A stretch of 64,000 nucleotides of DNA from an uncultured Chromatiaceae bacterium (GCA_937978655.1 CALJUX010000011.1:29028-93027); one strand, 5' to 3'; numbered from the stretch's first letter, positions 53,082 through 62,721 are shown. Numbers and translations: made by a program. Notes: generated by a model not told the origin, from the letters alone.

Positions 53082-54128
53082 TTAGCTGTGAAGATCACAC
53101 TGGCGCCAGCGTTGCCAGAACACCACGTGCTGGCGCAGCTGTTGTTGTAAGCTGGCTTGCGGCATTTGTAATCGCTGTTGGACTGTCAGCTGCAACGGGT
53201 GTTGCTGATAGAGTTGTAGCAGAGGTGTCAGCAGTTCCGTCGTCATGCCATCAACACGTGCCAGCTCCGCTTGCACCCGGCCGATAAAAATCTGGTTTAG
53301 CAGGTTCTCACGCACAGCGGTGTCGGTTTTACACAATTGTGTCGCAGAGATTTGCGCCAGCTGTTGGTTCAGCTGCAGAAAAAACTGTTGCGACAGTCGC
53401 AGGCTATGCTGCACATCGGCAATCAACTGGCTGCGGTGCAAAGTGGCCAATGCGTTGATGATGTCGGTCTGGCTGGCGGCCTGATAGTCCTGCTGCAGGA
53501 TAAGCCGGCGCAGCGTATTCAGCTGATTGAGCGCCTGAACCGTTTCAGCAAGCCCTCCCTGGTCCGGAGCGACGCCCCGCTGGCTGCCAGCGAGTTGCTG
53601 ACGCAGTGTCTGGTCGCGGCTGAGCAGATTGGCAAATACCGCCGGCAGTTGTTGCTGTTTTTGTTGATAGATTTGCCGCAGCGCTGCGTGCAGCTCAGGG
53701 GCAAGCTGGCTGGCCAGTGCCGGGGTATGCAGGCAGCGGTCAAGCCTGACCAGTAACACCAGTTCGTAGTGCAACAAAGCAGCGTCAGTCTGCACTTTGC
53801 CAAGACTGCTATTGCGTTCAGCGATCAGCGTTTCTAAATCACAGACATCAAGCGCCAGCATGTCAGTTAAATCAATAGTCGCCGGCGCGATGGCAAGACT
53901 GACAGTGCGGATGTCGGGCAGTGGTGGCAGCGCGGTTTTGTGCAGCGGTGCCGGTTGCGCCGGCGTGATTTGCAGCACGCGCTGGAGTCTGGTGTGGTAA
54001 TCCTGCAGTAACGACTCGGGCCGCGGCTGGCAAGCGCTCAGCACCAACGCCGCCACAGCGCAGACGATTTTGTTACTGCTAATGCAGCGCAGGGCTTTGA
54101 TGCGGCTCTGCCGGTTGCCAGCTGCCAT
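53082..54128 (-). CDS. DUF3080 family lipoprotein
   Basis: A 348-aa protein with a lipoprotein signal: basic N-terminus, hydrophobic AVAALVLSAC and lipobox Cys at 33. The rest is helical and glutamine-rich. Length and layout fit the DUF3080 family found in Shewanella, Vibrio and relatives; function unknown. Its start overlaps the end of the MATE gene by 50 bases, so the two are probably co-transcribed. Part of the core chromosome. Confidence 0.75.
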   Translation of the reverse strand: MAAGNRQSRIKALRCISSNKIVCAVAALVLSACQPRPESLLQDYHTRLQRVLQITPAQPAPLHKTALPPLPDIRTVSLAIAPATIDLTDMLALDVCDLETLIAERNSSLGKVQTDAALLHYELVLLVRLDRCLHTPALASQLAPELHAALRQIYQQKQQQLPAVFANLLSRDQTLRQQLAGSQRGVAPDQGGLAETVQALNQLNTLRRLILQQDYQAASQTDIINALATLHRSQLIADVQHSLRLSQQFFLQLNQQLAQISATQLCKTDTAVRENLLNQIFIGRVQAELARVDGMTTELLTPLLQLYQQHPLQLTVQQRLQMPQASLQQQLRQHVVFWQRWRQCDLHS

Positions 54129-55473
54129 CTTCCATCCGCTTCAGTTGCCACACCAACAACCGCCCCAACAAGACTGCCGCGACGGTCAGACCGATAATAA
54201 TGCCGACCCAAAAACCTTGTGCGCCCATCGGTGCGACCAGCCAGTCGGTTAATCCCAGTACGCAGCCAAGGCCAAAACCGATGGGCCAGTAGGCGATAAA
54301 AGTGATGTAAAAAATCGGTTTGGTGTATTTCAGGCCGCGTAAGGTACAGCTGCAAATCACCTGCACCGCATCCGACAGCTGATAAAAACAGGCCAGAATG
54401 AGGATCGCCGCGGCCAGTTCCAGCACCGCCGGATCTGTGCTGTATTGTGCGGCGACCAGATGCCGGGTCAGCAAGGTTAATAAGGCAATGCCAATCGCCA
54501 GCAGCAAACCAATCTGAATCGCAGTGGCGATGGCTTTGCGCAGTTCTTTGACATCGCTGGCACCAGCGAGGTGACCAACGCGGATAGTGGTGGCAAGGCC
54601 AATACTCAGCGGCAGCATAAACACCATAGAGCAGAAATTGTTGGCGATTTGATGCGCGGCGACGACCGTCGGCCCCAGATGCGCAATCATCAGCGGAATG
54701 CAGGTAAACAAGGTCACTTCAAAGAAAAAGGCAAACGCTACCGGCGTGCCCAAAGCGATGATTTGCCAAATCTGCACAAAATCCGGGCGATAAGAATTAA
54801 GCCGAGCCCTGATGAACGCCGTTCGGCGGCCAAAGGCGGCATAACCAAGTAAAGTGAAGAACATAGAGACAAACACCAGGCTCGTAGCAAGGCCACAGCC
54901 CGCACCACCCAGTGCCGGCATGCCGAATTTGCCGTAAATAAACACATAATTGGCAGGAATATTCACCAGAATGCCGACAAAACTAATCCACATCGCCGCT
55001 TTGGTGTAGCCAATGCCTTCATACAGATTGCGCAGGACCATATAACCGGCAGCCGGGAAAATGCCCCAGGCAATATACCCAAGATAAGCCAGCGCTTTTT
55101 GCCGCAGTTCATCGTCCATCTGCATCAGGCCAAGCGGCAGGTGGATAAACTGCATGCCGGCGAAAATCAGCAACGACAACGCGAGCGCAAGTAAGCCGCC
55201 CTGATAAGTGGCTGGCAGAATTTCCTTGTGGCGGCCGGCGCCAAAATGCTGGGCGATAATCGGTGTTAATGCGAGCAGCAGGCCCTGAAAAGTTAATAAA
55301 ATCGGTAACCATAACGCAGAACCGATGGCCACGGCGGCCATATCGGTGACACCGACCCGGCCGGCCATCAGCGTATCGATGACATACATCATGGTTTGCG
55401 TCAGCTGTGCCACCATAATCGGGCCAGATAATTTCAGAATGGTTTTTGCTTCAAATCGGGAAAAAGGTAACAT
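54079..55473 (-). CDS. MATE family efflux transporter (NorM-like)
   Basis: A 464-aa membrane protein with about 12 hydrophobic segments. MLPFSRFEAKTILKLSGPIM is the usual NorM start; the longer frame upstream shows no protein character. The APIGVATTIRVG-like segment LSIGLATTIRVGHLAG is family-typical. MATE pumps export drugs and dyes using Na+ or H+ gradients at the inner membrane. It is divergent from ribE at 55540, as in several gammaproteobacteria, where norM and ribE are neighbours. Confidence 0.9.
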   Translation of the reverse strand: MLPFSRFEAKTILKLSGPIMVAQLTQTMMYVIDTLMAGRVGVTDMAAVAIGSALWLPILLTFQGLLLALTPIIAQHFGAGRHKEILPATYQGGLLALALSLLIFAGMQFIHLPLGLMQMDDELRQKALAYLGYIAWGIFPAAGYMVLRNLYEGIGYTKAAMWISFVGILVNIPANYVFIYGKFGMPALGGAGCGLATSLVFVSMFFTLLGYAAFGRRTAFIRARLNSYRPDFVQIWQIIALGTPVAFAFFFEVTLFTCIPLMIAHLGPTVVAAHQIANNFCSMVFMLPLSIGLATTIRVGHLAGASDVKELRKAIATAIQIGLLLAIGIALLTLLTRHLVAAQYSTDPAVLELAAAILILACFYQLSDAVQVICSCTLRGLKYTKPIFYITFIAYWPIGFGLGCVLGLTDWLVAPMGAQGFWVGIIIGLTVAAVLLGRLLVWQLKRMEDGSWQPAEPHQSPALH

Positions 55474-55539
55474 GGAACGCTCTTTGGGCTGCAACAGCTC
55501 GTGCTCAGAAGCATAAATGTTAACACAACGAGGATTGGC

Positions 55540-56157
55540 ATGTTTACCGGAATAGTTCAGGCACAGGTGCAGGTGAAAGATGTGATTCAGCACGACAACT
55601 TTGTCCGGCTGACGCTGCAGGCAACGCCGGCGCAGCTGCAGCAACTGCAGCGCGGTGCCAGTATCGCAGTCAATGGCACTTGCCTGACTGCCACCGACTT
55701 TGACGTTGCTGCCGGTTGGGTCAGCTTTGATGTTATTGACGAGACCTTACAAAAAACCAATTTGGGCGCGCTGCAGCGGGGTGATTGGGTCAACTTCGAA
55801 CGCTCGCTGAAGTTTGGCGATGAAATTGGCGGCCACATCGTCTCCGGTCATGTTGCTGCGACCGCACAGATACTGCAGATACAACGTACGGTGAATAACT
55901 GCGCGATGCAGCTCAGTGTGCCGGCGGAACTGATGGCCTTTATCCAGCCGAAAGGTTTTATTGCCGTCGATGGCGCCAGCCTGACCGTCGGAGCTGTTGA
56001 AGGCCATAGTTTTTGGCTGCATCTCATTCCGGAAACACTGGCAGTGACCACGCTTGGCCATAAGCAAGTTGGTGACCGGCTTAATCTGGAATGCGATCAG
56101 CAAACGGTCACAATAGTGCAAACCGTCGAGCGTTATCTGACACAGCGCGGTCAGTAA
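55540..56157 (+). CDS. ribE: Riboflavin synthase, alpha subunit
   Basis: A 205-aa protein starting MFTGIVQAQVQVKDV, the standard N-terminus. It has two homologous lumazine-binding domains: the first with NGTCLTATDF and HIVSGHV, the second with DGASLTVGAVEG and LNLECDQ. It converts two 6,7-dimethyl-8-ribityllumazine molecules into riboflavin and a pyrimidine, in the cytoplasm. Normal length. Divergent from norM. Symbol follows common usage; E. coli calls it ribE (formerly ribC). Confidence 0.95.
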   Translation: MFTGIVQAQVQVKDVIQHDNFVRLTLQATPAQLQQLQRGASIAVNGTCLTATDFDVAAGWVSFDVIDETLQKTNLGALQRGDWVNFERSLKFGDEIGGHIVSGHVAATAQILQIQRTVNNCAMQLSVPAELMAFIQPKGFIAVDGASLTVGAVEGHSFWLHLIPETLAVTTLGHKQVGDRLNLECDQQTVTIVQTVERYLTQRGQ

Positions 56158-56351
56158 AACTGTTCGTCCTCAGCGTCGACAAACACCTGCACACTATGCC
56201 GTGACTCGTCTTTATGCATCACGATATGAATGGGACTGCAGCAATTGCTGCAATCTTCGATGTCGTCCTGATCATCGCCGCTGATATCCAAAGTGATGTG
56301 GGTCGGGTGGCCGCAAAAGGGGCAGAGGATGGTTTTATAAAGGAGTTGCAT
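56151..56351 (-). CDS. CPXCG motif cysteine-rich protein
   Basis: A 66-aa protein from the ATG at 56351, which has GAGGAGG upstream. CPFCGHP near residue 9 and CSNCCSP near residue 33 form a likely zinc ribbon. Acidic C-terminus. Small conserved family of unknown role, common in gammaproteobacteria. It is convergent with ribE, overlapping its 3' end by seven bases. Confidence 0.82.
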   Translation of the reverse strand: MQLLYKTILCPFCGHPTHITLDISGDDQDDIEDCSNCCSPIHIVMHKDESRHSVQVFVDAEDEQFY

Positions 56352-56484
56352 CGGATCCTCCTCATTGGACTGGTGTCGTTGTTGCAGTGTAGAACCACCA
56401 GTCCACTGCGGCGAGCGCTGCACTCAGCCATGTTGCGCGGTGTGCTGTCAGGATGTAAAGCTGCGCTCATAAACCAGCGTCAGG

Positions 56485-57138
56485 TCATAGGTTTAACAAC
56501 AAGCGCTGGTCAAGTTGCAACAAGGAATCCAGCACAACATCGGCGATAGCGTAGCGTGGGTCATGTCGGTTCTGGTGTTCCGGCACCGCGATGCAGCGCA
56601 TGCGGGCTGATTTTGCCGCAATGACGCCAGTCACACTATCTTCCAGCGCCAGACAGGCCTCAGGGGCAATGCCCAACGCTGTCGCGGCATTTAGGTACAC
56701 TTGCGGGTGTGGTTTGGCATAGGGCAGGTATTGTGCAGAACAGGTCGCCTGAAAATAAGGTAACAGTTCGAAGTGTTCTAAAGCGGCCAGCATCATCTGA
56801 TGATTGGACGAGGTCGCGAGCGCGACCGGTAGCTTCAGCTGCCGGCACAGCTGCAAGGCTTCACGGGCGCCGGGCAACAACACCCCATGCCTGCGGATGA
56901 GCTCAATCACCTCAGCGATGATTTGATCAGCAACTTCTCCCTGGCTGGGGCCGGTCCAGGGGGCCTGTTGATACCAGAAATTCACCACGTAATCACAGCG
57001 CCAGCCCACAGTTTTGGCGGTGTCGGCCAGCGTCAGCGGAACACCAAGTGCAGAAAATGCTTTAAACTCAGCCTGTTGCCAGAAATCTTCCGAATCCAGC
57101 AGCAAGCCATCCATATCAAAAATAACCGCCTGAACCAC
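56485..57138 (-). CDS. HAD-superfamily phosphatase, YniC/HxpB-like
   Basis: A 217-aa haloacid dehalogenase-type phosphatase. The nucleophile motif is VIFDMDGLLLDSE (D8, D10), motif II is VALATSS, motif III is the Lys in YAKPHP, and motif IV is ALEDSVTG. In E. coli the closest relative, HxpB (YniC), hydrolyses sugar phosphates such as 2-deoxyglucose 6-phosphate. It is followed upstream by the YniA-like kinase, the same neighbourhood as in E. coli near thrS. Confidence 0.88.
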   Translation of the reverse strand: MVQAVIFDMDGLLLDSEDFWQQAEFKAFSALGVPLTLADTAKTVGWRCDYVVNFWYQQAPWTGPSQGEVADQIIAEVIELIRRHGVLLPGAREALQLCRQLKLPVALATSSNHQMMLAALEHFELLPYFQATCSAQYLPYAKPHPQVYLNAATALGIAPEACLALEDSVTGVIAAKSARMRCIAVPEHQNRHDPRYAIADVVLDSLLQLDQRLLLNL

Positions 57139-57159
57139 AATAACTCCCTGTGCAATGGT

Positions 57160-58020
57160 TCAGCTCAGCAATTGCTGGATCAGCTCCTGCGCCTGCCAGC
57201 TGTAGCGACCACCGCGTAAATACGCCAGATGTAATAAGTGGTACAGATTATAGAGGTCTTTGCGTTCGGTAAATCCCTCGCTAAGCGCGTATACCTGCTG
57301 ATATGCCGCGAAAAATGCGGCCGGCATCGGGTCAAACAGCCCGGCAAAAGCAATATCCACTTCACGGTCGCCAAAATAACAGGCCGGGTCAAACATCACC
57401 GGAGTTTCGCCTAAAAAGCCAACATTGCCGCGCCAGCATTCGCCGTGTACCAGCGCAGGTTTGGGTTGGTGATGGTGCAGGCGCTGACGTACCCGTTCAA
57501 CAATTTTGTCAATGTCACCAAAGTGTTGCTGCTGTTCGGCCAGCAGTTGCAGTAACCAGCCGATGCGTTGTTCAGAGAAAAACACCGACCAGTTGGCGCC
57601 CCACTGATTGGGTTGCAAAGTCGCACTTAAATAATTGTCCCAGTCAAAGCCATACATCGCCTGATCATCGGCCTGGTGCAAAAATGCCAGCTGATGGCCA
57701 AGCGCCTGCCAGCCATAAGGATGATCTGTGGCCAGCGGCAGATACTCCAGCACCAGAAAGGCTTTCTCAACGGTTTGCCCGGCACAGATCACCTGCGGCA
57801 CTTTCAGGCAATGCCGGTTTTGCATAAATTTCAGCGACAGTGCTTCGGTCTCAAAACTGTCGAGCACCTCACGATGATTCAGTTTGACCAGATAGTGTTG
57901 GTCACCATCAGCGATGTGATACAGCAAATTGTCCGAGTGGGTGGCAAGTTGCTGTTTGTGGGTGATCCGGAAGTCCTGATCAAGTTCGGTACTGATTTGG
58001 TTCGCAATGGCTTGCCACAT
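57160..58020 (-). CDS. Fructosamine kinase family protein (YniA-like)
   Basis: A 286-aa kinase of the fructosamine-3-kinase/aminoglycoside phosphotransferase fold. The catalytic loop is LVHGECWRGNVGF near residue 190, followed by the metal motif FDPACYFGDREVD. Such kinases phosphorylate ketosamines on glycated proteins so they break down; YniA of E. coli is of this family, but its cell substrate is not certain. It lies just before the YniC-like gene, probably in one operon. Confidence 0.88.
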   Translation of the reverse strand: MWQAIANQISTELDQDFRITHKQQLATHSDNLLYHIADGDQHYLVKLNHREVLDSFETEALSLKFMQNRHCLKVPQVICAGQTVEKAFLVLEYLPLATDHPYGWQALGHQLAFLHQADDQAMYGFDWDNYLSATLQPNQWGANWSVFFSEQRIGWLLQLLAEQQQHFGDIDKIVERVRQRLHHHQPKPALVHGECWRGNVGFLGETPVMFDPACYFGDREVDIAFAGLFDPMPAAFFAAYQQVYALSEGFTERKDLYNLYHLLHLAYLRGGRYSWQAQELIQQLLS

Positions 58021-58156
58021 TGTGCTGCTCCGCAGTGAAATAACAGATTGATCTGAAGAATTATGGCCGACTTTGCCGGTTCCGCCGGCCGGGCGTGTTG
58101 ATCAGGAACAAAGTATCGGCAGCTTGAAGACGGGACAGCAGACTTGCTCCGGCCGG

Positions 58157-58185
58157 GCGCAGCCAGTAATATGGCTGCGCTTTTT
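58157..58185 (+). terminator. Hairpin with T-run in thrS leader region
   Basis: Perfect 8-bp stem GCGCAGCC/GGCTGCGC with an 8-base loop, followed by TTTTT, about 130 bases before thrS. No plus-strand gene ends here, so it may be an attenuator in the thrS leader. Confidence 0.55.
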
Positions 58186-58314
58186 AGTGCGCCGCCTTTG
58201 ATACGTTCTCTGGCTGCGTTGTTTCGCCACTCGTACGGCAAAACCAAAAAGCCCATTACCCATTCTTATTCAACATGTGACCCTTGGTACGGGCCACCAC
58301 TGTGAGGATTTATC

Positions 58315-60225
58315 ATGCCAGTCATTACTCTGCCAGACGGCAGTCAACGTGTATTCGAAGCCCCATTATCTGTGATGGATGTTGCCAAAAACATTGGCCC
58401 GGGCTTAGCCAAAGCCACCATCGCCGGTAAAATTAACGGTCAGCTGGTCGACGCTTGTGAATTAATCACCGAAGACAGCAGCTTAAGCATTGTTACCAGC
58501 AAAGATCAGGAAGGTTTAGAGATCCTGCGCCACTCTTGTGCGCATTTGCTTGGCCATGCCATCAAACAATTATGGCCACACGTCAAAATGGCGATTGGTC
58601 CGGTCATCGACAACGGTTTTTACTACGACGTGGATTTAGACCGCCCGATCAGCAGCGACGATTTAGCGCAATTAGAAGCGCGCATGCTGCAACTGGCGAA
58701 GACCGAATACGACGTCGTGAAGAAAAAAGTCAGCTGGCAGGAAGCGTATGACACCTTCGCTGCGCGCGGCGAATCTTACAAGATGGAAATTCTGACCGAT
58801 AACGTCGCCAAAGACGACAGACCAGGTCTGTACCATCACGAAGAATACATCGATATGTGCCGTGGCCCACACGTGCCAAATATGCGGTTCTGCCAGAATT
58901 TTAAAATTATGAAAGTGGCCGGTGCTTATTGGCGCGGCGATGCGAAAAACAAAATGCTGCAACGCATTTATGGCACGGCCTGGGCAGATAAAAAGCAACT
59001 GGCGGCCTATTTGCTGCAGCTGGAAGAAGCCGAAAAACGTGACCACCGCAAAATCGGTAAAGCGCTTGGCTTGTTCCACTGGCAGGAAGAAGCGCCGGGC
59101 ATGGTGTTCTGGCATAACGACGGCTGGACGATTTTCCGCGAACTGGAAGCCTTTGTCCGCGAAAAACTGGCTGAATACGATTACCAGGAAGTTAAAGGTC
59201 CATTTATGATGGACAAAGTGTTGTGGGAGCGTTCTGGGCACTGGGAAAAGTATTCTGAGAATATGTTTGTCACCAGTTCAGAAAACCGCGACTACGCCAT
59301 CAAACCGATGAACTGCCCTGGTCATGTGCAAATCTTTAATCAGGGCCTGAAATCTTACCGCGACCTGCCGCTGCGGATGGCGGAATTTGGTTGCTGTCAC
59401 CGCAACGAGCCGTCCGGCGGTTTACACGGTTTGATGCGGGTACGTGGTTTTACCCAGGATGACGCGCACATTTTCTGTACTGAAGAGCAAGTTCAGGCGG
59501 AAGTGTCGAGCTGTATCAAAATGATTTTTGATGTGTACAGTACTTTTGGTTTTAAAGAAGTGGCTGTCAAACTGTCGACCCGGCCAGAAAAACGCATCGG
59601 CACTGACGAGATGTGGCACAAAGCCGAACAGGCACTGGCCGAAGCGCTGGAAGCCAATGGCATTGCCTTTGATTTGCAGCCGGGCGAGGGCGCGTTCTAC
59701 GGTCCGAAAATTGAATTCACTTTGCATGACTGCTTAGGCCGTGCGTGGCAATGTGGTACTGTGCAGCTCGATTTTGCCTTGCCAGGCCGGTTAGGTGCCA
59801 GTTTTGTCGCTGAAGGCAACGATCGTCAGGTTCCGGTGATGATCCACCGTGCGGTACTGGGCTCGCTGGAACGTTTTATCGGCATTCTGATTGAAGAATA
59901 TGCCGGTTTCTTCCCGGCCTGGTTAGCACCAACTCAGGTTGTGGTGATGAATATCACCGACAATCAGGCCGATTATGCCAAGGAATTGGTAAAAACTTTC
60001 AAATCTCACGGTATTAGAGCAACTTCTGACTTGAGAAATGAGAAGATTGGCTTTAAAATCCGCGAGCATACGCTTGCCCGCGTTCCATACCTGGTTGTGG
60101 TCGGTGACAAAGAAGTCGAATCCGGCGACCTGGCACTGCGGACGCGTAAAGGCGAAGACCTCGGTAAAATGACTGTCGCAGCATTTGTTGACAAATTAAC
60201 GACAGAAATCAATAGCCGGGTCTGA
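58315..60225 (+). CDS. thrS: Threonyl-tRNA synthetase
   Basis: A 636-aa class II aminoacyl-tRNA synthetase of normal length. Domains in order: TGS domain (MPVITLPDGSQRVFEAPLSV), the editing domain with HSCAHLLGHA near residue 73, the catalytic core with MNCPGHVQIF and the motif 2 region FGCCHRNEPSG, and the C-terminal anticodon-binding domain. Zinc-binding Cys and His are in place. It attaches threonine to its tRNA and heads the thrS-infC-rpmI-rplT block. Confidence 0.98.
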   Translation: MPVITLPDGSQRVFEAPLSVMDVAKNIGPGLAKATIAGKINGQLVDACELITEDSSLSIVTSKDQEGLEILRHSCAHLLGHAIKQLWPHVKMAIGPVIDNGFYYDVDLDRPISSDDLAQLEARMLQLAKTEYDVVKKKVSWQEAYDTFAARGESYKMEILTDNVAKDDRPGLYHHEEYIDMCRGPHVPNMRFCQNFKIMKVAGAYWRGDAKNKMLQRIYGTAWADKKQLAAYLLQLEEAEKRDHRKIGKALGLFHWQEEAPGMVFWHNDGWTIFRELEAFVREKLAEYDYQEVKGPFMMDKVLWERSGHWEKYSENMFVTSSENRDYAIKPMNCPGHVQIFNQGLKSYRDLPLRMAEFGCCHRNEPSGGLHGLMRVRGFTQDDAHIFCTEEQVQAEVSSCIKMIFDVYSTFGFKEVAVKLSTRPEKRIGTDEMWHKAEQALAEALEANGIAFDLQPGEGAFYGPKIEFTLHDCLGRAWQCGTVQLDFALPGRLGASFVAEGNDRQVPVMIHRAVLGSLERFIGILIEEYAGFFPAWLAPTQVVVMNITDNQADYAKELVKTFKSHGIRATSDLRNEKIGFKIREHTLARVPYLVVVGDKEVESGDLALRTRKGEDLGKMTVAAFVDKLTTEINSRV

Positions 60226-60253
60226 CCGATTTCAATCTCTGGAGGAACGTACC

Positions 60254-60796
60254 ATTAAAGTAGGAAAGAAACCTTTAGCAACGAACAGACCGAATCGTAT
60301 TAACGAAGAAATCAACGTACGCGAAGTACGACTGATTGGTCTGGAAGGTGAGCAATTAGGTATTGTCAGTACCGCTGAAGCCATCCGTATGGCCGATGAG
60401 GGTGGTTGTGATCTGGTAGAAATCAGTCCAACAGCTGAGCCGCCTGTTTGTAAGTTAATGGACTACGGTAAGTTCCTGTTTGAAAAAGGCAAAGACCTAA
60501 AAGAACAGAAGAAAAAGCAAAAACAGATCCAGATCAAGGAAATAAAATTCCGGCCTGGAACTGATGAAGGCGATTACCAGGTAAAACTACGCAACCTGCG
60601 TCGCTTCATTGAAGAGGGTGACAAAGCTAAAGTAACGCTTCGCTATCGCGGTCGTGAAATGGCGCATCTGGACATCGGTATTGAGGTCCTCAACCGGATT
60701 AAAGGTGACATGGCAGATATCGCTATCTGTGAGTCGTTCCCAAGCCGGGTTGAAGGTCGTCAGATGATCATGATGCTGGCCCCAATTAAGAAGTAA
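60254..60796 (+). CDS. infC: Translation initiation factor IF-3 (AUU start)
   Basis: A 180-aa protein if started at ATT 60254, where GGAGGAAC lies just upstream. The frame from there encodes the usual IF-3 N-terminus (KVGKKPLATNRPNRINEEIN), and no ATG occurs until residue 46. The rare AUU start is conserved in infC: IF-3 discriminates against it and so limits its own synthesis. The C-terminal domain (EIKFRPGTDEGDYQVKLRN) is intact. It binds the 30S subunit and checks start codons. Confidence 0.96.
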   Translation: MKVGKKPLATNRPNRINEEINVREVRLIGLEGEQLGIVSTAEAIRMADEGGCDLVEISPTAEPPVCKLMDYGKFLFEKGKDLKEQKKKQKQIQIKEIKFRPGTDEGDYQVKLRNLRRFIEEGDKAKVTLRYRGREMAHLDIGIEVLNRIKGDMADIAICESFPSRVEGRQMIMMLAPIKK

Positions 60797-60900
60797 TAAG
60801 TGCAATCAAGTGAATCCGTGCTCCGCTGCGGTAACGCAGTGGTGGTGCGGTTTTCCGCCTTATTATTCGTTGTAACAACACAATTGCGAGTGAGTTCACT

Positions 60901-61098
60901 ATGCCAAAGATGAAGACCAATAAAGGCGCCGCAAAGCGCTTTAAAAAGACCGCTTCTGGCGGTTTTAAACGTAAGCAATCACATCTTCGCCACATCTTGA
61001 CGAAGAAGTCTTCTAAGCGTAAGCGCCATCTGGGCCCGAAAACTTTAGTTGCTAAAGTCGACGTCGCTTCAGTAGCTCGTTGCCTGCCATACGCATAA
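60901..61098 (+). CDS. rpmI: 50S ribosomal protein L35
   Basis: A 65-aa basic protein starting MPKMKTNKGAAKRFKKTASG, the standard L35 sequence. It is followed after 15 bases by rplT. The 104 bases between infC and rpmI are where L20 represses the pair in E. coli through a pseudoknot; I have not folded it here. Confidence 0.98.
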   Translation: MPKMKTNKGAAKRFKKTASGGFKRKQSHLRHILTKKSSKRKRHLGPKTLVAKVDVASVARCLPYA

Positions 61099-61113
61099 TT
61101 TTAGGAGACTGAC

Positions 61114-61473
61114 ATGCCAAGAGTAAAACGTGGTGTGACCGCACGTGCGCGTCATAAGAAGGTATTAAACCAGGCAAAAGGCTACTACGGTGCCCGCAGC
61201 CGTGTTTATCGTGTAGCGTTCCAAGCAGTTATCAAAGCCGGCCAGTACGCCTACCGCGACCGTCGTCAACGTAAACGTCAATTCCGTCAACTGTGGATCG
61301 CGCGTATCAACGCTGCTTCACGTCAAAACGGTTTATCTTACAGCCGTTTCATCGATGGTCTGAAAAGAGCATCTGTTGAAATCGACCGTAAAATTCTGGC
61401 TGACATCGCTGTATTCGACAAAGGCGCATTTGCTGCCTTAGTTGCTAAAGCGAAACAAGCACTGTCTGCTTAA
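61114..61473 (+). CDS. rplT: 50S ribosomal protein L20
   Basis: A 119-aa basic protein (MPRVKRGVTARARHKKVLNQ), normal for L20, an early-assembly 23S rRNA-binding protein. AGGAG precedes the ATG. It is the last gene of the block; pheS and pheT, which often follow, are not here. Confidence 0.98.
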   Translation: MPRVKRGVTARARHKKVLNQAKGYYGARSRVYRVAFQAVIKAGQYAYRDRRQRKRQFRQLWIARINAASRQNGLSYSRFIDGLKRASVEIDRKILADIAVFDKGAFAALVAKAKQALSA

Positions 61474-61490
61474 TCTTGATTAAGTAGTTG

Positions 61491-61516
61491 AAAAGGCAGC
61501 TCCGGCTGCCTTTTTT
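61491..61516 (+). terminator. Terminator after rplT
   Basis: GGCAGC/GCTGCC 6-bp stem with a TCCG tetraloop, A4 before and T6 after. Confidence 0.92.
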
Positions 61517-61575
61517 GTTGCCAAAATTTTGGACATGGTCATTTGTTGGTGGCCGGTTAATGCAGTTTTGCGGAT

Positions 61576-61602
61576 AAAAAAAGACGCCGTAGCGTCTTTT
61601 TT
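61576..61602. terminator. Bidirectional terminator between rplT and lipoprotein gene
   Basis: GACGC/GCGTC stem with loop CGTA, flanked by A7 and T6, so it can stop transcription from both sides. It lies between convergent genes. Confidence 0.85.
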
Positions 61603-61620
61603 CCCAGTCCCGCATGTTGA

Positions 61621-62721
61621 TCAGTTAAGCGCAGGCTGAAATTCCATGATCACTTTGTTTTCCCTGAATAACTGCAGTTTTTGCTGATTCACTTCGATAC
61701 GATCTGCCGCCTGCAGTTGCTTGGTGAACTGCTGTTCATAGAAATTGGCATCGTTACAAAACTTACGGGTACTGACAATCGGCATGACTTTGAGTTGATT
61801 GTCGTTTTGGGCATAACCGGCATTAAAGTTATTACAGCCGGAAAAACCAAAGACGCGGTTATTATCGGCAAACATCAGGCGGATATTGAGCTTTTGCGGC
61901 ACGCTGATTTGTGACACTGTCTGTAACCGCCAGACCAGATTTTGTACTTTGGCCGTTGCGGCTTTATCCGGGCAGGTGGCACCTGGCCAGAACTGATCAA
62001 ACTTATCGACTAACAAAGCCTGATGCTGATCCGGGCTTTTGCGCGCGGTCATTGTTGCGACAACCGCTTTTCCACTGAGCTTCGGATCAGTCTGGTACGA
62101 ACGTAACATCGGAATATGGTGCTGAGTCATCGCAATGCTGTGATTTTCGCCACTGATGCAGTCAATAAAACTAGCTTCGTTATTTTTCAGCTGATACAAG
62201 CCCAACAAAGGCATCCGGGTATCAATACGGCTGAATTGTGCTGTTTTGGTCAGGGTATGGTTATCTTTAGCCACCATTGGCTTGCCGGCGGCATTTAACA
62301 GGATCAGATGTTGATTACTGCCAAACTGGAACGAAGGAACTTTGCCTTGCTTACTGGCAAAGTGCAGGGTGCGGTCGTCCAGCTGCCAGGTCCCGCTCAG
62401 CAGTTCGACGGTATTGCGATCAATATAGTCACGACGCAGTTCAAAGCGGCCGTCTTGTAATACATTCAGCTGATACTGAATGCCCGGGCACTTTTTACAG
62501 GGCAGAGTGCCCTGAAAAGACATATCACGATCAATAAAAATCAGCCCGAAATCGGTTGGCATTGCCTCAGTATTATCAGAGTTCACAACTTCACCGGGAA
62601 CCAGTTCCGGCTCCACAGCAACAGGCTGTACCGGCTGAACCGGCGCAGGTTTCACCTTCTGCTGTGGCAAATTAGTACAGGCAGATAACAGCACTGCGGC
62701 AAGCACCAGACTACGTTTCAT
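61621..62721 (-). CDS. Lipoprotein with NlpE-like and META (HslJ-like) domains
   Basis: A 366-aa protein. Lipoprotein signal MKRSLVLAAVLLSAC with Cys 15. The first domain shows the NlpE-type segment FQGTLPCKKCPGIQYQL (Cys 75 and 78). The C-terminal domain has the META/HslJ signature FGFSGCNNFNAGY. NlpE senses surface and copper stress in E. coli; HslJ-like domains occur in heat-inducible outer-membrane proteins. The fusion is seen in several gammaproteobacteria. Function here unknown; probably outer-membrane anchored. Confidence 0.85.
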   Translation of the reverse strand: MKRSLVLAAVLLSACTNLPQQKVKPAPVQPVQPVAVEPELVPGEVVNSDNTEAMPTDFGLIFIDRDMSFQGTLPCKKCPGIQYQLNVLQDGRFELRRDYIDRNTVELLSGTWQLDDRTLHFASKQGKVPSFQFGSNQHLILLNAAGKPMVAKDNHTLTKTAQFSRIDTRMPLLGLYQLKNNEASFIDCISGENHSIAMTQHHIPMLRSYQTDPKLSGKAVVATMTARKSPDQHQALLVDKFDQFWPGATCPDKAATAKVQNLVWRLQTVSQISVPQKLNIRLMFADNNRVFGFSGCNNFNAGYAQNDNQLKVMPIVSTRKFCNDANFYEQQFTKQLQAADRIEVNQQKLQLFRENKVIMEFQPALN

